This document shows, piece after piece, positions 34,959 through 43,455 of a stretch of DNA of 46,745 nt. Under the pieces are notes generated by a model. That model was given only the letters and a program-made list of their open reading frames with translations, did not search any database and was not told the DNA's origin. The position numbers and the translations under genes are program-made. Within the stretch, counting starts at the first letter, position 1. Each line of letters begins with the position of its first letter. The stretch is from Acidobacteriota bacterium. Its GTDB lineage: Bacteria > Acidobacteriota > Terriglobia > Terriglobales > Acidobacteriaceae. The DNA lies in assembly GCA_021793405.1 (NCBI GenBank), contig JAJYSV010000030.1, forward strand, positions 1 to 46,745, written 5' to 3'.

Positions 34959-36371
34959 ATGGATACTGCGGATTCTCGCTTGGTTCCGCGTGTGGTTGTG
35001 GCCGGGTTGGGCGGAGATAGTGGGAAAACACTCACCTCACTCAGCCTGCTGCTTCTGGCCAGCAAAGCCGGCCTCCGCGTGACCGCTTTCAAAAAAGGGC
35101 CGGACTACATCGATGCGGCCTGGCTCACCTGGGCCTCTGGCCGTCCCGCCCGCAATCTGGATACCTGGATGATGGGGCCGGGCGCTGTCATCCGGTCATT
35201 TTGGACACACGCCGAGAGCGATAGCCTGAACCTCATCGAGGGCAACCGCGGGCTGTATGACGGCTTCGATGCCCGGGGCTCGCATAGCACAGCGGAACTG
35301 GCGAAGCTGCTCGGTGCTCCTGTGCTGCTGGTGCTGAATGCCACCAAGATGACCGGCACGGCGGCGGCACTGGTGCTGGGCTGCCAGCGGCTCGACTCGC
35401 AAGTGCGCATTGCCGGGGTGATTTTGAACCAGGTGGCCAACCGCCGCCATGAAAGCGTGCTGCGGGACGCCATCGTTTCCACGTGCGGAGTTCCCGTCCT
35501 GGGAGTAATCCCGCGCGGCCGCGAGGAACTGCTCCTGCCCGGACGACATCTAGGCCTGGTCACGCCAGAGGAGCACCCGGAAATTGACGCCCTGCAGCGC
35601 AATCTACTTGCCCTAACGGAATCCCGCTTCGACCTGAAAAAAATTATGGAGATCGCCCGAGATGTCCTGCCTTTGAAATCGCCACCGGCAGCGCCGGAGG
35701 ACTTGCCGACGGGACAAGGGCTTAAGATTGGCCTGATTCGGGACCGCGCGTTTACTTTTTACTACCCGGAGAATATAGAAGCCATCGAGCGCTCCGGCGC
35801 GACCATCGTGACCATTTGTTCGCTCTCCGAAAGGCATCTGCCTCCAGACCTGGACGCGCTTTGCATTGGCGGCGGTTTTCCTGAGGTCCAGGGCGTGGCG
35901 ATCTCCTCCAACGCGCCGTTCCTGGCTTCATTGCGCGATGCGGCGGAAAAAGGACTGGCCATCTATGCGGAGTGCGGCGGCCTGATGTTGCTGGCGCGGG
36001 CCATTCACTGGAACTCGCAGCGCCATACCATGTCTGGGGTCCTGCCGTTTGATGTGGAGGTATGTGCCTCGCCACAAGGACACGGATATACCACTCTCAC
36101 CGTGGACCAGATCAACCCTTTTTTCCCTCTGGGCACTGAATTGCGTGGCCATGAGTTTCACTATTCGCGGATTTTGGCTGGCGAAGAAGCGCCCAGTACG
36201 GCATGCGCCGTGCGGCGAGGCACAGGCAGTTTTCCGGGCAGGGATGGCGTAATCATCAATAACGTGTGGGCGGCCTACACCCATCTGCATGCGCTGGCCA
36301 CTCCGGAATGGGCGCCGGGCGTGTTGCGGGCAGCCACAGACTCGCGGGCACGGCGGAGCTTGACAGAATAA
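34959..36371 (+). CDS. dsrN: DsrN, CbiA/CobB-like siroheme amidase
   Basis: The 470-residue product is a cobyrinic-acid a,c-diamide-synthase-like protein: P-loop VVVAGLGGDSGKTLTSLSL, then FKKGPDYIDAAWLTWASG and NRGLYDGFDA, and a C-terminal glutamine amidotransferase half with GGGFPEVQ, IYAECGGLMLLARA (catalytic Cys) and LRGHEFHYS (catalytic His). In dsr loci this enzyme is DsrN, which amidates siroheme to the siroamide used by DsrAB. The ATG at 34959 has a short-spaced TGAGGA; an in-frame TTG at 34929 is possible. The setting near cobA supports a siroheme rather than cobalamin role. Confidence 0.88.
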   Translation: MDTADSRLVPRVVVAGLGGDSGKTLTSLSLLLLASKAGLRVTAFKKGPDYIDAAWLTWASGRPARNLDTWMMGPGAVIRSFWTHAESDSLNLIEGNRGLYDGFDARGSHSTAELAKLLGAPVLLVLNATKMTGTAAALVLGCQRLDSQVRIAGVILNQVANRRHESVLRDAIVSTCGVPVLGVIPRGREELLLPGRHLGLVTPEEHPEIDALQRNLLALTESRFDLKKIMEIARDVLPLKSPPAAPEDLPTGQGLKIGLIRDRAFTFYYPENIEAIERSGATIVTICSLSERHLPPDLDALCIGGGFPEVQGVAISSNAPFLASLRDAAEKGLAIYAECGGLMLLARAIHWNSQRHTMSGVLPFDVEVCASPQGHGYTTLTVDQINPFFPLGTELRGHEFHYSRILAGEEAPSTACAVRRGTGSFPGRDGVIINNVWAAYTHLHALATPEWAPGVLRAATDSRARRSLTE

Positions 36372-36746
36372 CTGCACGCAGATGCGAGTTCCCATCGACG
36401 GGAATTGCGTTGTGCGGTATGGTGGCCGCTGCAAGAAATTCGTTCTCTTTGACGTTGCCTCGGCAACAATAATGGGTGCTGCATCGTCGGAAATGCCGGT
36501 ACCCGAGTGTTCGCCAAGTCTGTTGCCTGCGTGTCTCCAGACATGTGGCGTGATCCAAGTCATAGCGGGCAACATGGGCGCTCATGCACACTCGTTCTTT
36601 CAGGGTTGCGATCGAGGTCCTCACCGCCGCGCTCGCGAAATTCGCCGCGGTTCTTGTCCGCCAGGATCTGGACTAAGCGCGAGTGATCGGCGAGAGCGCC
36701 TGCGATCGCTAACCCCACTCGATATTGACAACTTTTGCGGAGAGAC
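36372..36746. other. non-coding stretch between dsrN and the CoA-disulfide-reductase-like gene
   Basis: I see no recognisable gene; a 122-codon open frame has no family features or ribosome site. A partial GTGA-N6-TCAT site (36550-36563) is one base off the palindrome seen in front of aprB and dsrA, and is too weak to claim. The ribosome site for the next gene is GCGGAGAGAC. Confidence 0.4.
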
Positions 36747-38402
36747 ATGACAAAGAAACGGGTAGTGATCGTCGGAGGTGTCGCGGGCGGCGCAACTTGT
36801 GCGGCGCGTCTGCGGCGGCTGGATGAAGACGCGGAGATCGTGCTGCTGGATCGTGGGCAGTACGTCTCCTTTGCCAATTGCGGCTTGCCCTACTATGTCG
36901 GCAACGTAATTCATGAGGAGTCGAAACTCCTGCTGGCCACGCCCACATTATTTCGGGAACGGTTCAACATCGAGGTTCGCACGCGCAACGAAGTCACTGG
37001 GATGGACCGCGCAGCGCGTACCATCACAGTTCACGATCTGGATAGAGAGCGCGAATATCGCGAGCACTATGATGCGCTGGTGTTGTCCCCCGGCGCCGCG
37101 CCCATCTCTCCACGCTGGCCGGGCTCCGGCTTGCCGGGAATCTTCACTTTGCGAACTATCCCCGACAGCCGGCAAATCCGGGACTGGATCGAATCGAAAA
37201 ACCCGCGCAAAGCCGTGATTGTAGGCGGGGGCTTCATCGGCTTGGAGATGGCAGAGAATCTGGCGCACCGCGGGATCGCCGTGACGATTATCGAATTGGC
37301 CAGCCAACTGATGCCGCCGCTTGACCCGGAAATGGCGGAGTATGCACGCGAGCACCTGATCGCCCATGGGGTCCGCCTCTGCATGGGCGATGGAGTCGCG
37401 GGCTTTGAACAGTCAAGCGATGGCGGACTAGTTGTGCGTACGAAGTCAGGAGCGGCGTTTGATGCGGACCTCGTGGTTCTCGCCATCGGGGTGCGCCCGG
37501 AAACCAAGCTTGCGCGCGATGCCGGTTTGGAAATCGGCGCGCGCGGCGGCATTCGTGTCGATAGCCAAATGCGCACATGCGATCCTCGCATCTGGGCCAT
37601 CGGGGACGCCGTCGAAGTGAAGAACCTTCTCACCGGGCAGTGGGAACTGGTTCCTCTGGCAGGGCCGGCGAATCGCCAGGGGCGTGTGGCCGCGGATGTT
37701 ATCTGCGGGCGCGATTCGAGATTCGAGGGCGTCCTAGCGACTGCGGTCTGCGGCTTTTTGGGTCTGACAGTGGCCCTTACGGGTGCAACGGAGAAGGCGT
37801 TGCGAAGCGCCGGAATCAGGGACTACCAAAGTGTCTATCTGCACCCCAATCAGCACGTCAGCTATTACCCAGGAGCGCATGCCATCCATTTGAAGTTGGT
37901 CTTTCGCGCGTCGGACGGACGTGTTCTCGGCGCACAAGCAGTGGGCGAATCGGGCGTGGAACGCCGCATCGATGTGATTGCCGCCGCGATTCAGATGAAG
38001 GCCACGGTGTTCGACCTGGAAGAATCGGAACTGTGCTACGCGCCGCAGTACGGCGCCGCCAAGGACCCGGTGAATCTCGCGGGGATGGTCGCTGCCAATG
38101 TGCTGCGAGGTGATGTGGCAATTGCTCCATGGCAGGAACTGGAGGCCACCGATGCGTATCTGGTGGATGTCCGCGAGCCCTTCGAGTTCCGCCGGGATTC
38201 CGTCGACGGGGCGGTCAATATCCCGCTGGGACAGTTGCGGGGGAAAATGAGCGAACTGCCGCGCGATCGGGAAATATGGGTCAGTTGCGGGATCGGCCAG
38301 CGCTCCTATTATGCATGCCGGATTCTTACCCAACACGGCTTCCGTGCGCGCAGCCTTTCTGGCGGCTATCAAACATATCGAGTCATGTACCCGCTGGAGT
38401 AG
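36747..38402 (+). CDS. CoA-disulfide reductase-like flavoprotein with C-terminal rhodanese domain
   Basis: The 551-residue product has an FAD motif VIVGGVAGGATCAARLRR, the redox cysteine in SFANCGLPYYVGN (residue about 43), a second Rossmann motif AVIVGGGFIGLEMAENLA for NAD(P)H, and the FAD-binding DPRIWAIGDAVEV. From about residue 455 a rhodanese domain follows, with the active-site loop VSCGIGQRSYYA. This layout is that of CoA-disulfide reductase/NADH-dependent persulfide or polysulfide reductases with fused rhodanese. It could recycle CoA or glutathione persulfides or reduce polysulfide. It is the last intact gene of the sulfur run. Confidence 0.88.
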   Translation: MTKKRVVIVGGVAGGATCAARLRRLDEDAEIVLLDRGQYVSFANCGLPYYVGNVIHEESKLLLATPTLFRERFNIEVRTRNEVTGMDRAARTITVHDLDREREYREHYDALVLSPGAAPISPRWPGSGLPGIFTLRTIPDSRQIRDWIESKNPRKAVIVGGGFIGLEMAENLAHRGIAVTIIELASQLMPPLDPEMAEYAREHLIAHGVRLCMGDGVAGFEQSSDGGLVVRTKSGAAFDADLVVLAIGVRPETKLARDAGLEIGARGGIRVDSQMRTCDPRIWAIGDAVEVKNLLTGQWELVPLAGPANRQGRVAADVICGRDSRFEGVLATAVCGFLGLTVALTGATEKALRSAGIRDYQSVYLHPNQHVSYYPGAHAIHLKLVFRASDGRVLGAQAVGESGVERRIDVIAAAIQMKATVFDLEESELCYAPQYGAAKDPVNLAGMVAANVLRGDVAIAPWQELEATDAYLVDVREPFEFRRDSVDGAVNIPLGQLRGKMSELPRDREIWVSCGIGQRSYYACRILTQHGFRARSLSGGYQTYRVMYPLE

Positions 38403-38599
38403 CGGCATGTCCACATCAACAAGCGTGTTAACGACATCCACGCCGAACGTGCCAAGCGTGCCGCCGCCGCAATGAGCTTCAGTTCCGTATCGGTGATCTC
38501 AAATTCGCTGCGGCTTCGGAACGCGGAACTATAACATTCTGGAGAAATCTGCCGCGTCGAAAATGTCGTGTTGTGCCGATTGTGCATCATGCAAACTCA

Positions 38600-38812
38600 C
38601 TTCCTTCATCGCCTAATGGAATCAACGGTCCTGAGCCATATCAGCCCGCCAAGTGCCAACCCGGCAAGCAGCGAAAGAAACGTTGCTATCCGTTTTCAGT
38701 GATCCCGGCAAGTTTTATGGAGCAGACCTTACACATTCCTGTTTGTCTCGCTGATGGTTCTTATCTTCGGACCGGGCTTCTTTGCATTGGACACGGACGG
38801 ACGGCGATGACC
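38600..38812 (+). pseudogene. possible C-terminal remnant of a DoxX-like membrane protein
   Basis: Between 38403 and the IS remnant no intact gene is seen. In one + frame after an early TGA the string VFSDPGKFYGADLTFL is followed by FVSLMVLIFGPGFFALDTDG and a stop. The ending LxFGPGxxALD resembles the last helix of DoxX-family proteins. The match is short; it may be a fragment cut by the neighbouring IS element. Outside it I see nothing in 38403-38600. Confidence 0.3.
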
Positions 38813-39267
38813 ACGGCTAGATACAGCCAGCCTGCCTCGGTGGCGATATAGGTCACATCGCCTGTCCACGCTGTGTTCGGCTTGTTGGCCGTGAAGTTGC
38901 GATCCAGCAGGTTCGGCGCAATGGGCAACTCGTGGTTGCTGTTGGTGGTCGTAACAAGAAATCTCCGCTTGCCACGCGCCCGAATGCCCTGTTGCTGCAT
39001 CAGCAGACGCACCCGCTCCTTACCTGCGCGCACCCCGCGACGACGCAGCTCTCGCCACATTCGCGGCCACCCATAAGCGCCGCGCAGCTCTGCATGAATG
39101 GCACGAATATGAACCAGTAAGGCCGCATCCGTCATGTAGCGGCGACCAGCGATCTGTTTGCGACGCTGGTGATGCTGGTGATAGCCCGTGAAGCTGACCT
39201 CCAGCACTGCGCACTGCAAGCGAACCGGCCAGAGATGACGACTGCGATGGATATGGGCGTACTTCAT
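38812..39267 (-). pseudogene. IS3-family transposase orfB, truncated
   Basis: The first part matches IS3-type OrfB: QHHQRRKQIAGRRYMTDA, an HTH_21-like IRAIHAELRGAYGWPRMWREL, QGIRARGKRRF and then the start of the integrase core PNTAWTGDVTYIATEAGWLY with the first catalytic Asp. After LYLAVVI the match ends (about 38806-38812) and the frame runs on to a stop at 38761 in unrelated sequence, so two of the three DDE residues are lost. It cannot be active. Confidence 0.8.
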
Positions 39268-39560
39268 CTCTGGCTCCGCGAGAAGTACGCCATAGCTTTT
39301 CCCAAAATGTCGCGTTCCATCTTCAGACGCGCAACTTCGGCTCGCAGTTGTCGGATCTCGATCTGCTCGGCAGTCAACCTGGAACCGCGACCGTTGGCCG
39401 TCAGCTTACCGCCCTTGTGCGCCTGCATCCAGTTCCACAGCGTCTGCTCGACGATGCCTAGTGACCGTGCCGCTTCCGCAATGCTCTGCCCGGACTCCAC
39501 AAGCCGGATTGCTTCCAGCTTGAACTCGTAGGTGTATATCTTCCTGGGTAAACGCTCCAT
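39264..39560 (-). CDS. IS3-family transposase orfA
   Basis: The 98-residue product is the HTH protein of an IS3-type element: FKLEAIRLVESGQSIAEAAR, GIVEQTLWNWMQAHKGG and a leucine-zipper-like end QLRAEVARLKMERDILGKAM. Its stop overlaps the orfB start (ATGA). It looks intact, but the element is truncated. Confidence 0.85.
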   Translation of the reverse strand: MERLPRKIYTYEFKLEAIRLVESGQSIAEAARSLGIVEQTLWNWMQAHKGGKLTANGRGSRLTAEQIEIRQLRAEVARLKMERDILGKAMAYFSRSQR

Positions 39561-39697
39561 CTTGGCTGCCCTTTCGCCATTATCCCAGAGCGTTATGGAG
39601 TACGTTTTGCGGGGGCAAGGTCAAATAGCTTAGCGATTGAATGACTCACCACACTTAGGTTGCTGACCGTTTGTCGTTGTGCCGATAGAGCGGGTGC

Positions 39698-39727
39698 CCC
39701 AGGTCTCGCCTTTGAGACCTGGGTTTT
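39698..39727. terminator. hairpin next to the glycosidase remnant
   Basis: CCCAGGTCTC, loop GCCTTT, GAGACCTGGG: a perfect 10-base-pair stem, followed by TTTTG on the plus strand. It lies about 28 bases beyond the stop of the minus-strand glycosidase, but its T-tract points the other way, so which gene it serves is unclear. Confidence 0.5.
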
Positions 39728-39754
39728 GTGTACCTTTTCTACACGGTCGCGGCG

Positions 39755-41186
39755 CTAGCGCGGCACAGTCTTAAACTCTACCTCCGATGTTACCTGTAAC
39801 GGTCTCACCGATCGGATCGCAATCCGATTTGGATCGAGATCGAAATAGGTGTGAGCGCCCGCTGCTATTAGGCGCACACGATGGGTACCCGGCGGCACAC
39901 CTGAAAGATCCAGGGTGTACATTGTACCGGTCAGATCTTTTGCCACGGCGTGACCGTCAAGCAGGATCGAGTAGCTCTTGGGCTTATTGCCCAGAATGCT
40001 CCAATGGAGCTTTAGGTCCTTCTGCTTTACAGTCGTACCCCCAAAAGGACCGGAGAGGGCCATCACGGTGATATCTGGCGTCTCACCGCGATAGAGTGAA
40101 ATAATCGCGCGAGTCAAGTTCATATAGTAATAACCCCAGCCGCCGCATCCCCGATACGCGCATGTTTTCAGCTGTGTTGGCTCTAAATCGTCGCTAAATT
40201 CGAGATTATACTCGTCACCGTAGATAGAAGCCGAGCCTTCCTTTTGGCCCATGAACTCATTCCACTGATGGATTTGAATGAACTTTGGGCGGTTTGCGAA
40301 CGCTACCTTCCAACTATCGATATACGGAGCGCCGTGGTCCCGGCCAATTGCATTCGGATTGAGCCAGCCTTTCGGCGGAAATGCGGCAGGCGTTACAACC
40401 GTTTCTTCAGCTTTTCCGTCTCTAATAGTAACTTTCTGTTGAATATCTCCGTCCATCCAGGACCACATCCCGCATCTCTCCGCATGTTCTACCTGCAGTT
40501 GCGTCGCCATCCAGCGAACAGTCCATCCCGAGGCATTCAGCGGCGCCTCAGCTAAATCTGTTGTAAGTTGTTTGCAAGGATCTGCCGCGTTGTAGAGAAT
40601 GGTTAGCAAAGGTTTGCCATCGTAATATAGCCAAAGATCTTGGTATTTCGGATTATCGCGATAATTGATATCCAACCAATTGATAATTTCATTCAACCTT
40701 TGGACTTTATGCGGAGTTGGGGGTCCATTTAGCAGACCCAGCATGAAGACCATCTTAGGCGTATATTTTCCCTCTTTTTCGAGCTCTAACGAAGTCTGGA
40801 ACATGAGCGCCACACTTCGCTCCAACTCGTGGGTCACTCCAGTGCTTCTCCCAAGCCGGCGTGGACCAAAGCATGTTGCTCCAATCAATCAACAACCAAT
40901 TAATCCCCAATTGGTGAAACCAATCGAAGTGCTTTTTCAATATGCTTGCATCGTAAGAACTGTATTTGCCAAGGATTGGGACTGCCTCTGCGGTTTGCCA
41001 GGAGCTAGCGCCCTCGGTAAAAAAGTTTTCATATTGGATGCCGATCAATGAGCCCTTGACATTATCTGCATCAAGCCGGTGCATAAAGGGGGCTTGAGAT
41101 GACAGCCCTTCCCGCTCTTGCGCACCTAGACTTGTGACAATAAACGTCGCCAGGATAATGGGGAAGACCGCTCGTACTATACGCAT
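39755..41186 (-). pseudogene. frameshifted GH71/99-like glycosidase
   Basis: Two minus-strand frames join into one protein of about 476 residues. The first, from ATG at 41186 (after GAGAGGAGTTTGCGC), has a signal peptide (VFPIILATFIVTSLGA), then IGIQYENFFTE, PILGKYSSYDASILKKHFDW and WLLIDWSNMLW. The second continues with THELERSVALMFQTSLELEK, MVFMLGLLNGPPTP, DLWLYYDGKPLLTILYN and QIHQWNEFMGQ. The switch is near 40830-40845, and the total length is a multiple of three plus one, so a one-base insertion fits. The layout is like secreted glycosidases of the GH71/GH99 type, with a C-terminal beta domain. It could be a sequencing error rather than decay. Confidence 0.65.
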
Positions 41187-41355
41187 GCGCAAACTCCTCT
41201 CAAACGAATCGTTACCAGCTTTGAAATCTCTTATTGCCCTAACTGTGCGCGTTGTGTCAGCAACTTGCCTCGCCAAGCTGTTTTCCGCGTGTATTGACGA
41301 ATTCGTCCATCAAACCCATGAACTCTTACGCCGGGAAGTGTCCATGGGTTTACTG

Positions 41356-41505
41356 TTAAAACTTTATGTAGGCTTCAAACTGCAAGACGCGTGGAGTATT
41401 GGCTTGGCTGCTGACGGTACCGAAGGTAGTGCTCGTGATATTTGTTCCGATTCCTCCGAACTGCACACGGTTCAACACGTTGAAAGCATCAGCCTGGAAC
41501 CTGGA
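41356..41505 (-). pseudogene. 3' remnant of a TonB-dependent receptor
   Basis: The minus strand reads RFQADAFNVLNRVQFGGIG, then TFGTVSSQANTPRVLQFEAY, then IKF-stop. This is the typical last stretch of acidobacterial carboxypeptidase-regulatory/TonB-dependent outer-membrane proteins, ending in Phe. It starts within the same DNA that ends the SDR gene, in a different frame, which marks a recombination junction near 41505. Confidence 0.6.
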
Positions 41506-41884
41506 TGGCGAATTTAGTTGCGTGAATGCAGCCTTTCACATGAACATTGAAAGTCTCGTCCCAAATCTCAGGACTCGTGCCAACCACATCGCCGTAACGC
41601 TGAATCCCGGCATTGCTTACCAGTACATTGAGAGCCCCATAACGTTGCATAACCTCATCGAATGCACGGCGCACGTCCGATTCCGCCGCAACATCGCACA
41701 TTTGGAAACTTGCCGTGTGGCCCTCATTTACAAGTGCATGAACCGTAGCCAGCGCGGCTTCTGCGTCACGATCTAGAATGGCAACGGAAGCGCCAAGCTT
41801 ACAAAATTTTCTCGCTGTAGCCGCACCAATTCCTATCGCGCCTCCGGTGACGACCGCCACCTTTCCGTCGAATCTAATATTCAT
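41489..41884 (-). pseudogene. truncated short-chain dehydrogenase (SDR)
   Basis: The start is a normal SDR: KVAVVTGGAIGIGAATARKF (TGxxxGIG cofactor site), ILDRDAE, CDVAAESDVRRAFDEV and LNVLVSNAGIQRYGDV (NAG motif). After FNVHVKGCIHATKFAI it ends at residue 131, before the catalytic YxxxK, because the DNA changes into the TonB-receptor remnant. It cannot be active. The ATG at 41884 begins the family sequence; an ATG at 41908 in frame is preceded by AGGAGA at a long distance. Confidence 0.7.
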
Positions 41885-42140
41885 AGCACTATCCGGCTCG
41901 TGACCCATATCCACTTGGTAATTCTCCTGGTTTCTAAATCTTTTGTTTGGCCAACTTTTGCCCGCACGCATCGGTTTGATCGCTGCATATATGCCACCGT
42001 CCCCAGTATAGCGACATATAGAGTGCCGCCCTGGACCCACGCTAGGCTACTCGGCCCCAAATGTTGACAGCATCTGCTGTCTTTGTAAGAGTAAGAACTG
42101 CCGCCGCTTTCGCGGTGGCCAGCTAGCCCCTGGTATCCAG

Positions 42141-42227
42141 GCCGAAGTGGCGGAATTGGCAGACGCGCATGGTTCAGGTCCATGTACTCGCAAGGGTGTG
42201 GGGGTTCGAGTCCCTTCTTCGGCACCA
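42141..42227 (+). tRNA. tRNA-Leu (anticodon CAG), CCA encoded
   Basis: GCCGAAG pairs with CTTCGGC as acceptor stem, followed by ACCA. The D-arm is GCGGAATTGGCAGACGC. The anticodon stem CATGG/CCATG encloses TTCAGGT, giving CAG, and a long variable arm (class II, as expected for Leu) leads to GGGGGTTCGAGTCCCTT as T-arm. tRNA genes are common integration sites, and the repeat-rich accessory DNA starts directly after it. Confidence 0.93.
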
Positions 42228-42290
42228 GACTTTCTGATAAGTTGTTGACGCGTCTCGTAAATGTAAGATTCTGAAAGACTTGGATGGCGT

Positions 42291-42317
42291 CAACACAATC
42301 AACGCAATCAACGCAAT
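42291..42317. repeat. three tandem 9-mers after tRNA-Leu
   Basis: CAACACAAT, CAACGCAAT, CAACGCAAT follow each other without spacing, about 65 bases after the tRNA. Confidence 0.8.
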
Positions 42318-42321
42318 ATGG

Positions 42322-42377
42322 CTTTGTAAGGTCAGTTTGTCTCTTTTACCTTACAAAATGGGAACCACCTTACAAAG
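42322..42377. repeat. inverted repeat set CTTTGTAAGG / CCTTACAAA / CCTTACAAAG
   Basis: CTTTGTAAGG (42322-42331) is the reverse complement of CCTTACAAAG (42368-42377), with a nine-base copy CCTTACAAA (42349-42357) between them. One plus two inverted copies within 56 bases resembles recombinase, transfer or initiator binding sites rather than a terminator. Confidence 0.75.
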
Positions 42378-42408
42378 CGATTTCAGGGCTTTTCGGGGGT
42401 TCCGAGAA

Positions 42409-42452
42409 ACACACAAGTCCACCAAGGAGTTCACCCTGGTGGACTTGTGTGT
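42409..42452. repeat. perfect 16-base-pair inverted repeat
   Basis: ACACACAAGTCCACCA (42409-42424), 12-base loop, TGGTGGACTTGTGTGT (42437-42452). No T-tract follows, so it is less likely a simple terminator. The rest of 42228-42672 holds the other repeats listed here and no convincing gene. Confidence 0.8.
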
Positions 42453-42549
42453 TGGTTCAGCGATGATTTAGGGAATAGCGCAAGCCTTGCGACGAAGGCA
42501 GTGATGACGCGGCACATATGATTTCGCTGACGGCGCATTTTGATTTGAA

Positions 42550-42582
42550 CAAGCCGAGCCCTTGCTGTGGGCGCTCGGCTTG
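42550..42582 (-). terminator. hairpin downstream of the unknown minus-strand gene
   Basis: CAAGCCGAGC and GCTCGGCTTG form a 10-base-pair stem about 90 bases after the gene that stops at 42673. On the minus strand it is followed by TTCAAATCAAAA. Confidence 0.5.
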
Positions 42583-42672
42583 TCTCAAAAGGCCTTGACA
42601 GCCCCATGGAACAGCCGTAGGAACAGCCGTAAAAGGTCAATGCCTAGCCAGGGACATTGGCGAGAACGAGAC

Positions 42673-43455
42673 TCAGCTTTCTTTCATTGGTAAAACACCA
42701 TGTTCGAGAGTCAGCCGCCGCTGGATCCAGATTTCCTCTTCCTCTTTCCGAGTTGGGTTAACTGCGAGTTCCCCGGCGCGCTTCTCAGCCTTGTTCATAG
42801 CGGTCTCTCGAATTTCAAATTCGGGGGCTATTGCCATCATAATTTTCGCAAGCCATATGACCCGGTGACCAAACCACTCCTCGTCGGTGGACTTCGACGG
42901 GCGTGTGATTCGGTACAGTTCCGGCAAGTTGATCTTCTTAGGCAGTTGGATAGAGGCTGGAGGCGGACCCAACTCTCCCCGCGTGAATCTCCTCACGTCC
43001 TCCAGAACGATCGGAAGATCAAAATCGCGAATTGGCTCATCAGGCAAGGCATTTTTGCAAAAGTCCAAGATGGTGTCGGCGGCCTTGTCGCTCGGAGCGC
43101 CGGATTTTTTCTCTTCAATCAGCCTCTCCTGCCCCGATGTTTTAGCATCCCTGACCGCCTTTCTTGCCAATGACTTTTTCACCGATTCCCCCTCCTTCAA
43201 GGAGTTTCGATCCGCGCTGGGCAGTGAGGGCAATGTCATATATCTGCGAAGTGTGGTCTCGGGTACGCCCAGATCAGATACAAGGCCTCGGATCGAGCAG
43301 CCGTGGTTGAAGAGATCTCGAATAAAGTCACCACGCTGGATGTCATCCAAGTGTTCCCAATCCTCGCGCAGCTTGAGAATGAGCGGCCTCACTTCCGGTG
43401 AGCCCGCGATTTTCCGGTGCGCCGTTTTCCTCTTACGGACTGTAGCCTTGCTCAT
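42673..43455 (-). CDS. unknown protein with a central helix-turn-helix
   Basis: The 260-residue product has a basic start (TVRKRKTAHRK), then a helix-turn-helix-like segment CSIRGLVSDLGVPETTLRRY near residues 53-72. Next come a Lys/Glu-rich linker, LDFCKNALPDEPIRDFDLPI and IWLAKIMMAIAPEFEIRE, and an acidic end. The HTH has some resemblance to ParB/KorB-like proteins, not enough to name it. Its start overlaps the stop of the small frame upstream (ATGA), so they were a transcription unit. DNA binding is likely; the function is unknown. Confidence 0.6.
   Translation of the reverse strand: MSKATVRKRKTAHRKIAGSPEVRPLILKLREDWEHLDDIQRGDFIRDLFNHGCSIRGLVSDLGVPETTLRRYMTLPSLPSADRNSLKEGESVKKSLARKAVRDAKTSGQERLIEEKKSGAPSDKAADTILDFCKNALPDEPIRDFDLPIVLEDVRRFTRGELGPPPASIQLPKKINLPELYRITRPSKSTDEEWFGHRVIWLAKIMMAIAPEFEIRETAMNKAEKRAGELAVNPTRKEEEEIWIQRRLTLEHGVLPMKES

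Larger units (their letters stand above)
38806..39623 (-). mobile_element. truncated IS3-family insertion sequence
   Basis: The element starts at its left inverted end, TGACCTTGCCCCCGC on the minus strand (39609-39623), has orfA and then orfB overlapping as ATGA, and stops at about 38806 inside the catalytic domain of orfB, so the other end is lost. No target-site duplication can be checked because one end is missing. It lies between the CoA-disulfide-reductase-like gene and a set of broken genes. Confidence 0.75.

Noticed and set aside
34929-36371. CobB (cobyrinate diamide synthase) of cobalamin synthesis
   Set aside because: The fold is the same, but the setting in a dsr locus with no other cobalamin genes except the shared SUMT favours DsrN.
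36550-36563. GTGA-N6-TCAT near-match to the CRP/FNR-type site
   Set aside because: One half-site is imperfect and the distance to the next gene is about 190 bases; a single near-match is expected by chance.
36382-36750. 122-codon + frame before the CoA-disulfide-reductase-like gene
   Set aside because: Cys- and Arg-rich composition without motif, no ribosome site, and overlaps the start of a real gene.
42291-42377. CRISPR array
   Set aside because: The repeats are short (9-10 bases), unevenly spaced, without spacers of constant length, and no cas genes are present.
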